A stretch of DNA of 64,000 bases, taken from NCBI RefSeq assembly GCF_042847215.1, contig NZ_AP031500.1, positions 806,001 to 870,000 on the forward strand. The letters are read 5' to 3'. This stretch comes from Gilvimarinus japonicus (GTDB lineage: Bacteria > Pseudomonadota > Gammaproteobacteria > Pseudomonadales > Cellvibrionaceae). The stretch's first letter is position 1, and each line of letters begins with the position of its first letter. Of this stretch, positions 52,852 to 62,356 are shown one piece after another. The position numbers and the translations under genes were made by a program. The notes under the pieces were generated by a model. It was not told the DNA's origin. It made no database searches and saw only the letters and a list, made by a program, of their open reading frames with translations.

Positions 52852-54777
52852 TTATTGTCGCGCTAGCGGCGGTACCGGGCAGTTTAAGCTGTCGGCGATG
52901 GCGCGAAAGAGTTCTGCCTCGGCGGCGGTAATTTTGCCGTCCGATTCAATAGTTTGCATCATTGCTTTGAGTAATTGCGGCTTTTGCAGTGGCCGGGTGC
53001 GGTTTAGCTCGTGCAAGGCTTTATCTAAGGCATTGATGTTTAAAGCAGCTCTTTCCAGCAGCGGCAGTTCGCTCATGCGCAGTAACTCGCGCGCCTGGGC
53101 AAAGGCCCGGGCAGCATCGGTGGTGTTGTCGGTACCGGCGTGAGCGAGATACGACAACACAAACTGGCAGCTATCGCGCATGTGTCGCAGCTGTTTGTGT
53201 TGGCTGTGAAAATTTGGCTCGCTTAAGTGGTGGGTGACGATGCGTCGCAAGCTCCACTCGTGCAGGTCAGTTCTGTTGTCCGCTGCGATTAATGCGTCCA
53301 TTGCGTTTTGTAATGTGCGCGCTTGTGATTCGCTGAGTGCTTTTAGTGCGGGAAGACACAGCTCGAGCAGCGCTAGGCGGTCAAGTTCATCGACTTGGGC
53401 GGCGTGCTTTACCGTGTTGCGCCACTGCTTTAAGGTCGCTTTGGTGTAGTGGTTTGTCAGTAGTTGCCACTGCTGGTTGCGCATCTCGCTGCTTGTGGGG
53501 TCGAGTAATAACCCGATGATAATCGCGCAAGCACCGCTGGGTGAATGTGCCTCATCGCGCAGCGCGTCGCCAATGTCTTCTAGCTGGCCCCGGGCCTGCG
53601 CGAGGGCGTCGCTATTGGTGTGGCCGATCTGCTCCACAGCCGCGGCGAGCACGCTGGCCTGAAAAAAGCGCTCGCGGTTATGGTTTGCGTTGTCTTGGGC
53701 TGACGCTGGGGTTGGCTGATCAGGCTTGGCGGCCGAGTCGTACTCGCCATCCCAGTTGGGTTGCAGGCGTTTAATGCGCTCTGCTAGGGGCGGGTGAGTG
53801 GCCATTAAGCTGTTAAACGCGGTGCTTACGCCTTGGCCGAAGTACATGTGACTAAACTCGGCGCTGTGGGAGGCATCGAGTTTACTGCCGGCATCAAGCC
53901 CGCCGATTTTTTTTAACGCACCGGCAATGCCGTTATTGTCGCGGGTAAACTGCACCGCCGAGGCGTCGGCCAGAAACTCACGCTGGCGGCTAACGGCGGC
54001 CTTAATAATATTGCCAAAAAAAGTCCCGGCGTAACCGATAATAATTAAACCAATACCGGCGATGGCAATGCCGCTGCCCTTGTTGTCGCGATTAGATCGT
54101 CCGACGCTGCTATACATACCGCCGCGCACCATAAAGTGCCCGATCAATCCGAGCAGTAAAATGCCATTTAACAGCGCGACTAAGCGCATGTTAAGCCGCA
54201 TGTCGCCGTGAAAAATATGGCTAAATTCGTGGGCAATAACACCTTGCAGTTCGTCGCGGTTAAGCTGCTCGATACAGCCTCGCGTTACCCCGATGACCGC
54301 GTCTTGCGGCGTGTGACCGGCGGCAAAGGCATTAATCGCGGGCTCCTCTAGTAAGTACACGGGCGGTACCGGCGCGCCAGAGGCAATTGCCATTTCTTCG
54401 ACGACATTAAGCAGCTTGCGCTCGTTTAAGTCGCGAGTATCAATATTAATAAGGCGGCCACCTAAAGACTCTGCGACAACGCGTCCACCGCGCCGTAGTT
54501 GCTGGTATTTATACAGCCCACCGATGAGCACAACCGTTATGACTAGCATGGATATACCGCTAACGGTTTGCCAGTCGAGCAGCGTTGCGAGGCTGGACCA
54601 AAACCCCATGCCGGCGGTTTCCAGATGGTGGGCACTGTTGCCGGTTTGCAGGTAAAACATGATGCCGGCAAACAGTGCGGTGGTTACCGCGATAAGGGAG
54701 ATTATGGCAAGTATCAGCAGCATCACCAGACGCTTGGTGTTGCGTCTGGCAATGTCTTGTTGCTCGAAGAAATTCAT
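52852..54777 (-). CDS. M48-family membrane metalloprotease with TerB-like tail
   Basis: A 641-residue protein. Two N-terminal membrane helices (about 17-43 and 73-90) precede an HtpX-like M48 domain with zinc motif HEFSH at 183-187, further helices (LLNGILLLGLIGHFMV, GIAIAGIGLIIIGYAGTFFG) and RQREFLADASAVQFTRD. The C-terminal half is helical, and its last part resembles TerB (MMQTIESDGKITAAEAELFR). It is about twice the length of HtpX. The gene follows lemA, a common pair. Confidence 0.9.
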   Translation of the reverse strand: MNFFEQQDIARRNTKRLVMLLILAIISLIAVTTALFAGIMFYLQTGNSAHHLETAGMGFWSSLATLLDWQTVSGISMLVITVVLIGGLYKYQQLRRGGRVVAESLGGRLINIDTRDLNERKLLNVVEEMAIASGAPVPPVYLLEEPAINAFAAGHTPQDAVIGVTRGCIEQLNRDELQGVIAHEFSHIFHGDMRLNMRLVALLNGILLLGLIGHFMVRGGMYSSVGRSNRDNKGSGIAIAGIGLIIIGYAGTFFGNIIKAAVSRQREFLADASAVQFTRDNNGIAGALKKIGGLDAGSKLDASHSAEFSHMYFGQGVSTAFNSLMATHPPLAERIKRLQPNWDGEYDSAAKPDQPTPASAQDNANHNRERFFQASVLAAAVEQIGHTNSDALAQARGQLEDIGDALRDEAHSPSGACAIIIGLLLDPTSSEMRNQQWQLLTNHYTKATLKQWRNTVKHAAQVDELDRLALLELCLPALKALSESQARTLQNAMDALIAADNRTDLHEWSLRRIVTHHLSEPNFHSQHKQLRHMRDSCQFVLSYLAHAGTDNTTDAARAFAQARELLRMSELPLLERAALNINALDKALHELNRTRPLQKPQLLKAMMQTIESDGKITAAEAELFRAIADSLNCPVPPLARQ

Positions 54778-54803
54778 TGGCGCTAGGCTTGTATGGGAGG
54801 CGA

Positions 54804-55400
54804 TTAAAACGAAACTTTGGGGGCTTCGGCGATTGCCTCGCTGTCGTCAAACTCCAACAAGCTGGCGTCTTGCGCGTGACCGAACATGCCGGCCAATACC
54901 ACGGGCGGAAAGCCTTGCTTGTAAGTGTTGTAGTTCATCACTGAGTCATTAAAAGCCTGGCGAGCAAAGGCAATACGGTTTTCGGTGCTGGTTAGCTCTT
55001 CGGATACCTGTTGCATATTGGTCGAGGCTTTTAGGTCGGGGTAGGCTTCCATAACCACATTTAAACGCCCAAGTGCGCTGCTGAGTGCACCTTCAGCGCC
55101 GGCTAATTGGCCCATGGCCGCCGCGTCGCCCGGAGCCGCAGAGGCGGCTTGTAAACCCGACATGGCTTGGTTGCGTGCCTGAGTTACCGCCTCCAGCGTT
55201 TCGCGCTCGTGGGTGATGTAGGCTTTGGCGGTTTCGACCAAGTTGGGGATCAGGTCGTAGCGTCGCTTAAGTTGTACCTCGATTTGGGCAAAGGCGTTTT
55301 CAAAGCGGTTTTTAAGTGCGACGAGTTGGTTGTAAACACTGATAATGTAGAGCACCAGTGCGGCGAGAATAACGAGTACAACAATTGTGCTTATGCTCAT
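54804..55400 (-). CDS. lemA: LemA family protein
   Basis: A 198-residue LemA protein: one N-terminal helix (STIVVLVILAALVLYIISVY), then YNQLVALKNRFENAFAQIEVQLKRR, DLIPNLVETAKAYITHE and the C-terminal AFNDSVMNYNTYKQGFP. Function is not settled; it recurs next to M48 proteases as here (26 bases apart), suggesting joint action at the membrane. Confidence 0.93.
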   Translation of the reverse strand: MSISTIVVLVILAALVLYIISVYNQLVALKNRFENAFAQIEVQLKRRYDLIPNLVETAKAYITHERETLEAVTQARNQAMSGLQAASAAPGDAAAMGQLAGAEGALSSALGRLNVVMEAYPDLKASTNMQQVSEELTSTENRIAFARQAFNDSVMNYNTYKQGFPPVVLAGMFGHAQDASLLEFDDSEAIAEAPKVSF

Positions 55401-55420
55401 ATGGCAATCCCTTTAAACAA

Positions 55421-55999
55421 TTAGTCGATGTATTCAAATACCCGTACAACTTTTTGGACACCACCAGTGTGGCGCGCCACGTCGGTGATGGTTTCGGCCT
55501 CGGCGCGAGTCACCAGTCCCATTAAGTAAACCGTATTGTTCTCGGTAACGATTTGTACCCGGCCGCTTTCGATGTCGCGATTGGTGAGTAGCTTAGAGCG
55601 AATTTTAGTGCTTAGCCAGCTATCGTTGGCACCGGCGAGTAAAGAAATGGGCGCTTGCACTTGCAGCTCGTTGTGCACTTGGCGCACGTTGGGCATTTTG
55701 CGCACAGTATTGCCGGCCAGCTCGCGAGCCTCGTTGGTGGGCACTTGGCCGATCAGCAGAACCACGGCGTTAAAGCTGTGAACGCTGACGGGGGCGTTGT
55801 CCAGCGCCTTGCTGGCTTTGTCGATATTCACCGAAGCGATGGTCTCGATTTGGTTGTCGTCGATTTTTACCCCTAACGAGCGTTTGCCGGGGTCGATTTG
55901 GATGGGTTCGTCGGTGGTGGCACTAATGATACTGGTGCAGCCGCTAAAGGCGGCGATAAAGGTGCCAAGCAGTAACCAGCGGGCAAACATGTGAGGCAT
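55421..55999 (-). CDS. dolP: Outer-membrane lipoprotein with two BON domains (DolP/YraP)
   Basis: A 192-residue lipoprotein (signal LLLGTFIAAFSGC). Two BON domains follow: SVHSFNAVVLLIGQVPTNEA and SGRVQIVTENNTVYLMGLVT with VVRVFEYID at the end. DolP keeps the outer membrane intact and locates to division sites. The order dolP-diaA-yraN-lpoA is the same as in Escherichia coli (reverse strand). Confidence 0.92.
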   Translation of the reverse strand: MPHMFARWLLLGTFIAAFSGCTSIISATTDEPIQIDPGKRSLGVKIDDNQIETIASVNIDKASKALDNAPVSVHSFNAVVLLIGQVPTNEARELAGNTVRKMPNVRQVHNELQVQAPISLLAGANDSWLSTKIRSKLLTNRDIESGRVQIVTENNTVYLMGLVTRAEAETITDVARHTGGVQKVVRVFEYID

Positions 56000-56586
56000 T
56001 ATTCGTGGCTCCCAAACAGTTGTTCTTCAATTAAGTCGCACAGGCAAAACAGTGTGAGCAGATGCACTTCGTGGATGCGGGCAAAACTTGCATCGGGTGT
56101 CGGGAGTTCGACATCGCGATTGTCCAACAGTGCAATAACGTCGTCACTGTCGCGTCCGGTAAGCGCAATAACGGTGATGTCGCGGTCGTGGGCGGCGCTG
56201 ATTGCTTGCAGTAAATTGCTGGCACTGCCGGAGGCGCTGAGCAATACCAGCACATCGCCCGGTTGGCCGATTGCACGAATTTGTTTGGCGTAGATCTCGT
56301 TGTAGGTGTAGTCGTGGGCGATGGCCGATTGGGTAATAACGTCGGCGCCGATATTAATGGCCGGTAAGCTGGGGCGCTCGTGCTCAAAACGGTTAATCAG
56401 GCTGGCGGTAAACGTTTGCGCGAGTGCGCCACTGACACCGTTACCGCAGGTGATGATTTTACCTTCATTGAGCAGTGTTTCGACAATCAATTCGCTGCTG
56501 TGGGCAATGAGAGGGGCGAGCTGCTCGCCCGCCTGCATTTTGGCTTCGATACTTTCGTGAAAGAGGGTAATAACCCGCTGATCCAT
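55999..56586 (-). CDS. diaA: SIS-domain DnaA initiator-associating protein DiaA
   Basis: A 195-residue SIS protein from the ATG at 56586 (MDQRVITLFHESIEAKM), preceded by an AAAGAGAA; a start at 56610 is also open. SIS motifs are GKIITCGNGVSGALAQTF and GDVLVLLSASGSASNLLQAI. DiaA stimulates DnaA assembly at oriC; it is related to GmhA, but the neighbourhood favours DiaA. The stop overlaps dolP by 1 base. Confidence 0.9.
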   Translation of the reverse strand: MDQRVITLFHESIEAKMQAGEQLAPLIAHSSELIVETLLNEGKIITCGNGVSGALAQTFTASLINRFEHERPSLPAINIGADVITQSAIAHDYTYNEIYAKQIRAIGQPGDVLVLLSASGSASNLLQAISAAHDRDITVIALTGRDSDDVIALLDNRDVELPTPDASFARIHEVHLLTLFCLCDLIEEQLFGSHE

Positions 56587-56610
56587 AATGTTCTCTTTAT
56601 CGTCAGACAT

Positions 56611-57000
56611 TTAAGCGGCGCCAAAGGCATTTTTGATCCACTCGGGCGGCTGCGCCGAGTCCAGTGATTGCAATGCTACCACATCAAATCGACAGGGGAC
56701 TTTGTCGGTGAGTTTTTCGCGCTGCAGGTAGTGTTGGGCGGCTTGGATAAGTTTGCGCTGCTTGGCGCTGTTAACGCTTTCACTGGCACTGGCAAAGTGT
56801 TGATTGCCTCGCAGCCGAACCTCGACAAAAACCACGGTGGTTTGGTCGCGCATAATAAGGTCAATTTCGCCGCCACCACCAGTGACGTTGGCGGCCACAA
56901 AGGTTAAGCCGGCGCGCTGTAAAAAGTCGCGCGCCTGCCGCTCGGCCTGTTGGCCGCGATTGGGCTGCGGTTTTAGTGTGCGCAGCACTCGGCTGATCAC
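56611..57000 (-). CDS. yraN: YraN family (UPF0102) endonuclease-like protein
   Basis: A 129-residue UPF0102 protein: GQQAERQARDFLQRAGL, the restriction-endonuclease-like core GGGGEIDLIMRDQTTVVFVE and VEVRLRGNQHFASASESV (Glu, Asp and E-x-K-like pattern with VRLR), then RFDVVALQ. Nuclease-like fold, role unknown. Start is GTG, overlapping the lpoA stop by 4 bases (GTGA). Confidence 0.92.
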   Translation of the reverse strand: MISRVLRTLKPQPNRGQQAERQARDFLQRAGLTFVAANVTGGGGEIDLIMRDQTTVVFVEVRLRGNQHFASASESVNSAKQRKLIQAAQHYLQREKLTDKVPCRFDVVALQSLDSAQPPEWIKNAFGAA

Positions 57001-58991
57001 GGAGCGTTGCCGGCGCGCTGGATGGCGCTGCTGGTGATTGGTTTGGCAATGCCGTCGTCAAACTCGGCCCAAATTTGCTCGCGCACAATGCGGCCATCTT
57101 GCAGCATGCTTAGCATGCCCGTCGCGCCCAGCACCCGGGTTTGTGGTAAATGTTTTAACTGCGGTAAACGCGGGTAAAGATGATAGGCGTCGGCGCCCAT
57201 GGCGTGCAGCCGCTCATAGGCAGGCGGCGCATCGGTGTTGGCGTCTATCGATTGGGTTTCGACGTTGTCGGCAAATAGCCACGGCAGCGTGTTAAAGCGT
57301 ATACCGTTTAAATCGCGGTCGGCCTTGGGGCTGTCGGTGCCGTTGTAAATCTGGCTGGTGGCAAATACAGGTATATCGCCGGCGTAGTGAAACGCCAGAG
57401 TCGGTTTAATTTGTCGCGCCTGAGGTGGGTTGGCGATTAAAAAAATCATCTCGATATCTTTGCGCCGGCGCGGTTCAAAGTGGCTGTTGGTGTAAATAAT
57501 TTTGCGCAACTGGCTGTGGCGCTGTTCGCTATCGTCCACCAATAGCGAGCGCTTAAGAACGTCCGAGTAATCGCCGGCGCCAATATAGCGGCTTAGCGCG
57601 ACGACTTCGCCATCCAGTTGTTGCCACTGCTGAATAAACGCCTCGACACTGCGCTCGGCCCAATCGATATCGGGGGCGATAATCATGGCCCGACGATGGC
57701 CTTGCAGGTGTGCATGGCGGGCGATTTGTCGGGCTTCGTCTTCGGCGGCCAAACCAAATTGATAGAGCGCTGGCGCAAACAGTGAGTTGTTGGCTGTCGG
57801 TTGATTGCCTGTGAGTGTCGGGTTGCTCGTGTTTATGGGTATTACGCCTGGCAGCTTGGCTTGCAGCGGCGGCACTTTTAAATCGGCAATATTAAGGTTG
57901 GTCGTGTTTGCGCTTTTATCGGAGTTTTGCTCGCGATAATTTAAAGCGAGTACTGGCACGCTAAGGCTTGATCTTTGGGCCAGCGCGTCGACATTGTCTT
58001 TTGCCAGTGGCCCGATAATTAATTCGGCGCCTTCGCTAACCGCTTGGTCGTATAGCTGATTGATATCGCCAGTGTCGGTGTCGTACTGCCGAATAGTAGG
58101 GTTTTGCTCAGCGCTGCGCTCGGCAAAGTAGGCCGCTAAAAAGCCATCTCTTACTGCGTTGGCAGCGCCGGCCAGGCGACCGCGCTGGGGTAACAGCAGG
58201 GCAATGGTTTGCGGCTGCTGGGCAATCAGCTGACCCAGCAGCTGTAAATCGCTGGGTAGCTCTAAGTTGGCTGGATGGCTGGGGTGCTGCATGCGCCATA
58301 GGTCGACCCGCTCAAGCTGGCGATTAAGGTTGGCGGCGCTATCACGCGTTACCTGCGCCAGCGTTGCCCAGCTACTTAGGGTGGCGTTGTCGGCACTGGT
58401 GGCCAGCTCGTCCAGTTCGGGTGTTGTTAAGCTCATTAGGTCTTGCCAAATGGCCTCGTTGTTAAGGTAGAGCTCATCGCGGCCTAGGAGGTAACCCAGC
58501 TCCACGCGAGTGGCGAGGCTGGATTGATAATCGCCCAGCAACGAGCTGGTTTGGGCGCGCCGCTCTAGCAGCGTGCGTTGCTGCTCGGGCCGCAGTGTGC
58601 TCCAAAGTTGCTTGAGTCGGGGGCTGCTGAGTGCGTCGCGAGCCTCAAAGAAGTGGTCGCTGGCGTAGGCGATAGCACTGTAGCTTTGTAGGTAGTTGAG
58701 GTAGACCGCATCGCTCATGGATTGCGCTGATAGTGGTTGCAGCAGTGAGTAAGCCCAATCGGTTTGTCCTTGCTGTTGCAGCAGCTCGGCCGCTTGTAGC
58801 AAATAATCGGTACGTTCGCTGGGGCTGCCTTGGCGAGCTTTGTCTACCAGCTTATTAACTTGCCGCTCGAGTGCCTGGCTGCTGGCATTGCCCTCGTCAG
58901 TACTGCCTGTACGCGTAGATTGTGGTGCGCAGGCCGTTAACAGTAGGCCCAGGCTTAAAACAGACAAAACTCGTGCTAGGTTGTTGCGCAT
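56997..58991 (-). CDS. lpoA: Penicillin-binding protein activator LpoA
   Basis: A 664-residue outer-membrane lipoprotein (signal VLSLGLLLTAC). The N-terminal TPR-like region (to about 250) is followed by a periplasmic-binding-fold domain (IALLLPQRGRLAGAANAVRD, AELIIGPLAKDNVDALAQRS, RRAMIIAPDIDWAERSVEAF). It activates PBP1a for peptidoglycan synthesis. Transcribed away from rsmI, as in many gammaproteobacteria. Confidence 0.94.
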   Translation of the reverse strand: MRNNLARVLSVLSLGLLLTACAPQSTRTGSTDEGNASSQALERQVNKLVDKARQGSPSERTDYLLQAAELLQQQGQTDWAYSLLQPLSAQSMSDAVYLNYLQSYSAIAYASDHFFEARDALSSPRLKQLWSTLRPEQQRTLLERRAQTSSLLGDYQSSLATRVELGYLLGRDELYLNNEAIWQDLMSLTTPELDELATSADNATLSSWATLAQVTRDSAANLNRQLERVDLWRMQHPSHPANLELPSDLQLLGQLIAQQPQTIALLLPQRGRLAGAANAVRDGFLAAYFAERSAEQNPTIRQYDTDTGDINQLYDQAVSEGAELIIGPLAKDNVDALAQRSSLSVPVLALNYREQNSDKSANTTNLNIADLKVPPLQAKLPGVIPINTSNPTLTGNQPTANNSLFAPALYQFGLAAEDEARQIARHAHLQGHRRAMIIAPDIDWAERSVEAFIQQWQQLDGEVVALSRYIGAGDYSDVLKRSLLVDDSEQRHSQLRKIIYTNSHFEPRRRKDIEMIFLIANPPQARQIKPTLAFHYAGDIPVFATSQIYNGTDSPKADRDLNGIRFNTLPWLFADNVETQSIDANTDAPPAYERLHAMGADAYHLYPRLPQLKHLPQTRVLGATGMLSMLQDGRIVREQIWAEFDDGIAKPITSSAIQRAGNAP

Positions 58992-59069
58992 GGTTCGACT
59001 CTTGTTGAGGAGGGCAGCGATGCAGTGCCGGCGGTGTTAAACTGCGCCTTTTGTAACTCAGGTGCAATC

Positions 59070-59912
59070 ATGTCGCAGTCGCTCGGTACACTTTATGTTG
59101 TCGCTACGCCCATAGGAAACTTGGGTGATATGGTACCGCGCGCGGTGCAGGTGCTCCAGTCCGTTGCGTTAATAGCGTGCGAGGATACTCGCCACAGCGC
59201 TCGATTACTGGAGCATTTTGCCATAACGGGCCGCTGTGTTGCCTACCATGATCACAGTGATGATAAACGCACCGAGCAGATTTTAGCGCAATTGCAGGCG
59301 GGCGAGGAGGTGGCGTTGATCAGTGATGCCGGTACGCCGCTGGTGTCCGACCCAGGCTACCGGCTTGTGCGCGCTGCGCGCCAAAGCGGTATCCGGGTAG
59401 TGCCGATCCCGGGTGCCTGTGCGTTTGTTGCCGCCTTAAGTGCCGCGGGCTTGCCTTCTAATCGTTTTACTTTTGAGGGTTTTTTGCCGGCCAAAGCCGG
59501 CGCTCGGCTAGCGGCGCTAGAGGCACTCGCTGATGAGCCGCGCACGCTTATTTTTTACGAGGCACCCCATCGGGTGCTGGCCTGTGTCAAAGACATGGCG
59601 ACGGCGTTTGGCGCCGAACGTGAGCTGGTGATCGCCCGCGAAATCACGAAAACCTTTGAGACTATCCATACGGCCCCCGCGGCGCAAATGGTGCAGTGGA
59701 TCAGCGCCGATAGCAACCAAGAGCGCGGCGAGATCGTGTTGTTGGTGCATGGCGCACCCGAGCGCAAAGTGGGGATGAGCGCTGAAACCGAGCGGGTAAT
59801 GCATTTGCTGTTGGAGGAGTTGCCAGTAAAGCAGGCGGCCGCGCTGGGGGCAAAGTTAACCGGCGCCAAGAAGAACGAGTTGTATCAGTGGGCGCTTGCG
59901 CAGCGGCAGTAA
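59070..59912 (+). CDS. rsmI: 16S rRNA (cytidine1402-2'-O)-methyltransferase RsmI
   Basis: A 280-residue enzyme from the ATG at 59070; the upstream extension to 59025 is not conserved. Motifs are TLYVVATPIGNLGDMVPRA, CEDTRHSARLLEHF, ALISDAGTPLVSDPGYRLV and RFTFEGFLPAK. It methylates C1402 of 16S rRNA with S-adenosylmethionine. Confidence 0.95.
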   Translation: MSQSLGTLYVVATPIGNLGDMVPRAVQVLQSVALIACEDTRHSARLLEHFAITGRCVAYHDHSDDKRTEQILAQLQAGEEVALISDAGTPLVSDPGYRLVRAARQSGIRVVPIPGACAFVAALSAAGLPSNRFTFEGFLPAKAGARLAALEALADEPRTLIFYEAPHRVLACVKDMATAFGAERELVIAREITKTFETIHTAPAAQMVQWISADSNQERGEIVLLVHGAPERKVGMSAETERVMHLLLEELPVKQAAALGAKLTGAKKNELYQWALAQRQ

Positions 59913-59954
59913 CGGCCCTTATAGCTCTGTGGGTGTGGACCCGCTTAACTTTGC

Positions 59955-59982
59955 TTGACTTTTTGGGGCGCTACGCTAAGGT
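59955..59982 (+). promoter_or_regulatory. rnpB promoter
   Basis: TTGACT (59955-59960) and TAAGGT (59977-59982) are 16 bases apart and end 8 bases before the predicted 5' end of RNase P RNA. Confidence 0.65.
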
Positions 59983-59990
59983 GTTCGCTC

Positions 59991-60338
<348 letters not shown>

Positions 60339-60570
60339 GAACTACTTCTTTTGAGTTGCGCTTCTATATGTCGCAATCGTCTATAGTTACCCCTCTTTTA
60401 ATTCTAAACAGTCCCACACTTAAAGTAACTTCTTAAGAGTTGTTTGTATCTCTTTGTAATATAAAGTTATTGTTTGTGTTTTGCTGCATTCCTCTTCGCT
60501 AGATGTCTACCAGTTAACGAACTTTTCCCCCGCTTTTGTGAATTTTACCTGCATTTTCCCGCGTGCTTGC

Positions 60571-60598
60571 TTGACTTTGTTCCTGCCGGATTTATAGT
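60571..60598 (+). promoter_or_regulatory. Promoter of the dcw cluster (mraZ)
   Basis: TTGACT (60571-60576) and TATAGT (60593-60598) with a 16-base spacer. The MraZ repeats begin 7 bases downstream, covering the expected start site. Confidence 0.7.
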
Positions 60599-60605
60599 GT
60601 GCAAT

Positions 60606-60640
60606 GTGGAAAAAAGTGGGTAATAGTGGTTTTTTGTGGA
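60606..60640 (+). promoter_or_regulatory. MraZ operator: four GTGGN repeats at 10-base spacing
   Basis: GTGGA (60606), GTGGG (60616), GTGGT (60626) and GTGGA (60636) repeat every 10 bases, one helical turn. A fifth GTGG lies at 60657. MraZ is known to bind such tandem repeats upstream of its own gene and repress the cell division cluster. Confidence 0.85.
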
Positions 60641-60666
60641 ATCAAACTCCTAATAAGTGGTGAAAA

Positions 60667-61107
60667 GTGTTTACAGGTAGTCATGCCATCAATATGGACG
60701 CCAAAGGGCGTATGGCGATACCGACCCGGGTACGTGAGGGGTTGGTGGAGTCGTGTGCCGGACGTTTGGTGGTGACGGCTCATACTGAAGACCGCTGCTT
60801 GTTGGTGTTTCCCGAGCCCAAGTGGCAGGAAATTCTACCTAAGATTCAAAGCTTGCCCACCATGAATAAGGCGTCGCGCCGGGTTCAGCGTCTGCTGATC
60901 GGTTATGCCTGTTCCCTCGAAATGGATGCCAACGGACGAATATTGGTGCCGCCAACGCTGCGTTCTTACGCTGATCTGGACAAAAAACTAATGCTTGCAG
61001 GGCTTGGTGACAAGCTGGAGTTGTGGAGTGAAAGCAGCTGGTTTGCCCAGATGGAAGAGCCCGGCGACGACGACATGCCCGAAGAACTGCAGTCACTGGT
61101 GTTATAG
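60667..61107 (+). CDS. mraZ: Transcriptional regulator MraZ
   Basis: A 146-residue MraZ, starting with GTG (FTGSHAINMDAKGRMAIPTR). Two AbrB-like halves each carry a D-x-x-GR motif: DAKGRMAIPTRVRE and DANGRILVPPTLRSY. It is the first gene of the dcw cluster and represses it through the repeats just upstream. rsmH follows after 8 bases. Confidence 0.95.
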   Translation: MFTGSHAINMDAKGRMAIPTRVREGLVESCAGRLVVTAHTEDRCLLVFPEPKWQEILPKIQSLPTMNKASRRVQRLLIGYACSLEMDANGRILVPPTLRSYADLDKKLMLAGLGDKLELWSESSWFAQMEEPGDDDMPEELQSLVL

Positions 61108-61115
61108 GAGTCAAC

Positions 61116-62048
61116 ATGGGTGAGCAGCCACATATAACCGTGCTTCTCGATGAGGCGGTGGACGCGTTGGTGGAAAATGCGTCCGGCTTTTACGTCGACG
61201 GTACATTTGGGCGCGGTGGGCACAGCGACCGAATTCTCGAGCGTTTGGATGCCGATGGCCAGTTGCTGGCGATCGATAAAGATACCAGTGCAATTGATGT
61301 GGCGCGTCACCGCTTTGGCAGTGACGCGCGCTTTGCTATTGAACACACCAGCTTTGCTGAGCTGAGCCGTTTAGTAGGCGAGCGCGAGAAGGCGGGTAAG
61401 GTAGATGGCATTTTGCTGGACCTTGGGGTGTCGTCCCCGCAGCTGGACGAGCCCGAGCGCGGCTTTAGTTTTTTAAATGATGGCCCGCTCGATATGCGGA
61501 TGGATCAAACTCGTGGCATGAGCGCGGCCGAGTGGGTTAATACCGCCGCTGAGTCTGAGCTGGCCCGGGTAATGAAAGAGTATGGCGAAGAGCGCTTTGC
61601 CAAGCGCATGGCCAATGCGGTGGTGCGCGAGCGTGAGCAGTCGCCCATTACCCGCACCGGGCGTCTGGCACACATATTAAAAGAGGCCAACCCGGCCTGG
61701 GAAAAAGGTAAGCATCCGGCTACCCGAGCGTTTCAGGGGATTCGCATTCATATCAATAATGAACTGGGCGACCTTGAGAGTGTGCTGGATCAGGCGTTGG
61801 AGATGCTGGCGGTTGGCGGGCGCTTGGTGGTGATCAGTTTTCACTCGCTGGAAGATCGCTTAGTGAAGCGTTTTATTCGTCGTCATGAAAAAGGCGATCC
61901 GGTGCCGCGCGGTGTGCCCTTGATGGAGTCGCAGTTAAACCGACGTTTACGCAGTCGCTCTAAGGCCGTTAAAGCCGGGGGCGATGAGTTGGGTCGCAAT
62001 GTACGCGCACGCAGTGCTGTGATGCGCGTCGCCGAAAAACTTGCGTAG
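61116..62048 (+). CDS. rsmH: 16S rRNA (cytosine1402-N4)-methyltransferase RsmH
   Basis: A 310-residue methyltransferase with HITVLLDEAVDAL, YVDGTFGRGGHS (SAM site), DGILLDLGVSSPQLDEPERG, and the C-terminal VISFHSLEDRLVKRFIR. It modifies the same nucleotide, C1402, as RsmI encoded just upstream of rnpB. Start ATG with TAGGAG upstream. Confidence 0.97.
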   Translation: MGEQPHITVLLDEAVDALVENASGFYVDGTFGRGGHSDRILERLDADGQLLAIDKDTSAIDVARHRFGSDARFAIEHTSFAELSRLVGEREKAGKVDGILLDLGVSSPQLDEPERGFSFLNDGPLDMRMDQTRGMSAAEWVNTAAESELARVMKEYGEERFAKRMANAVVREREQSPITRTGRLAHILKEANPAWEKGKHPATRAFQGIRIHINNELGDLESVLDQALEMLAVGGRLVVISFHSLEDRLVKRFIRRHEKGDPVPRGVPLMESQLNRRLRSRSKAVKAGGDELGRNVRARSAVMRVAEKLA

Positions 62049-62053
62049 TTGCT

Positions 62054-62356
62054 GTGAATCGCGGGTCGTCAAACGGGGCGAGCAACTGGCGCTGGTTAGT
62101 GGTGGTGGGCTTGTGGCTCACCAACATAGTGTCGGCTCTGGCGGTGGTGGCGGTGACGCAGCAAGTGCGCCGCGATACCAATGAGCTTGAAACGCTGCGG
62201 CGCGAATCGGCCGATTTAGAGGTCCAGTGGGGCCAGTATTTGTTAGAGCAGAGTACTTGGGCGTCGTATACCCGGGTAGAAAAACAAGCGGCTGAGCGGT
62301 TGGGCATGAAGGTGCCAGATGCCAGCCAAATAATTTTAATCGAGAAGGAGCGTTAA
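62054..62356 (+). CDS. ftsL: Cell division protein FtsL
   Basis: A 100-residue bitopic protein, GTG start. One helix (WRWLVVVGLWLTNIVSALAV) and a periplasmic coiled coil (NELETLRRESADLEVQWGQY) with the LxxEW-like segment, then VEKQAAERLGMKVPD. It forms the FtsQLB complex. The stop is directly adjacent to the ftsI start. Confidence 0.93.
   Translation: MNRGSSNGASNWRWLVVVGLWLTNIVSALAVVAVTQQVRRDTNELETLRRESADLEVQWGQYLLEQSTWASYTRVEKQAAERLGMKVPDASQIILIEKER

Larger units (their letters stand above)
60339..60666. other. 328-base leader between rnpB and mraZ
   Basis: The right third holds the mraZ promoter and operator. The left part (60339-60560) is A/T-rich; no clear rnpB terminator hairpin and no small gene were seen there. 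Confidence 0.5.
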
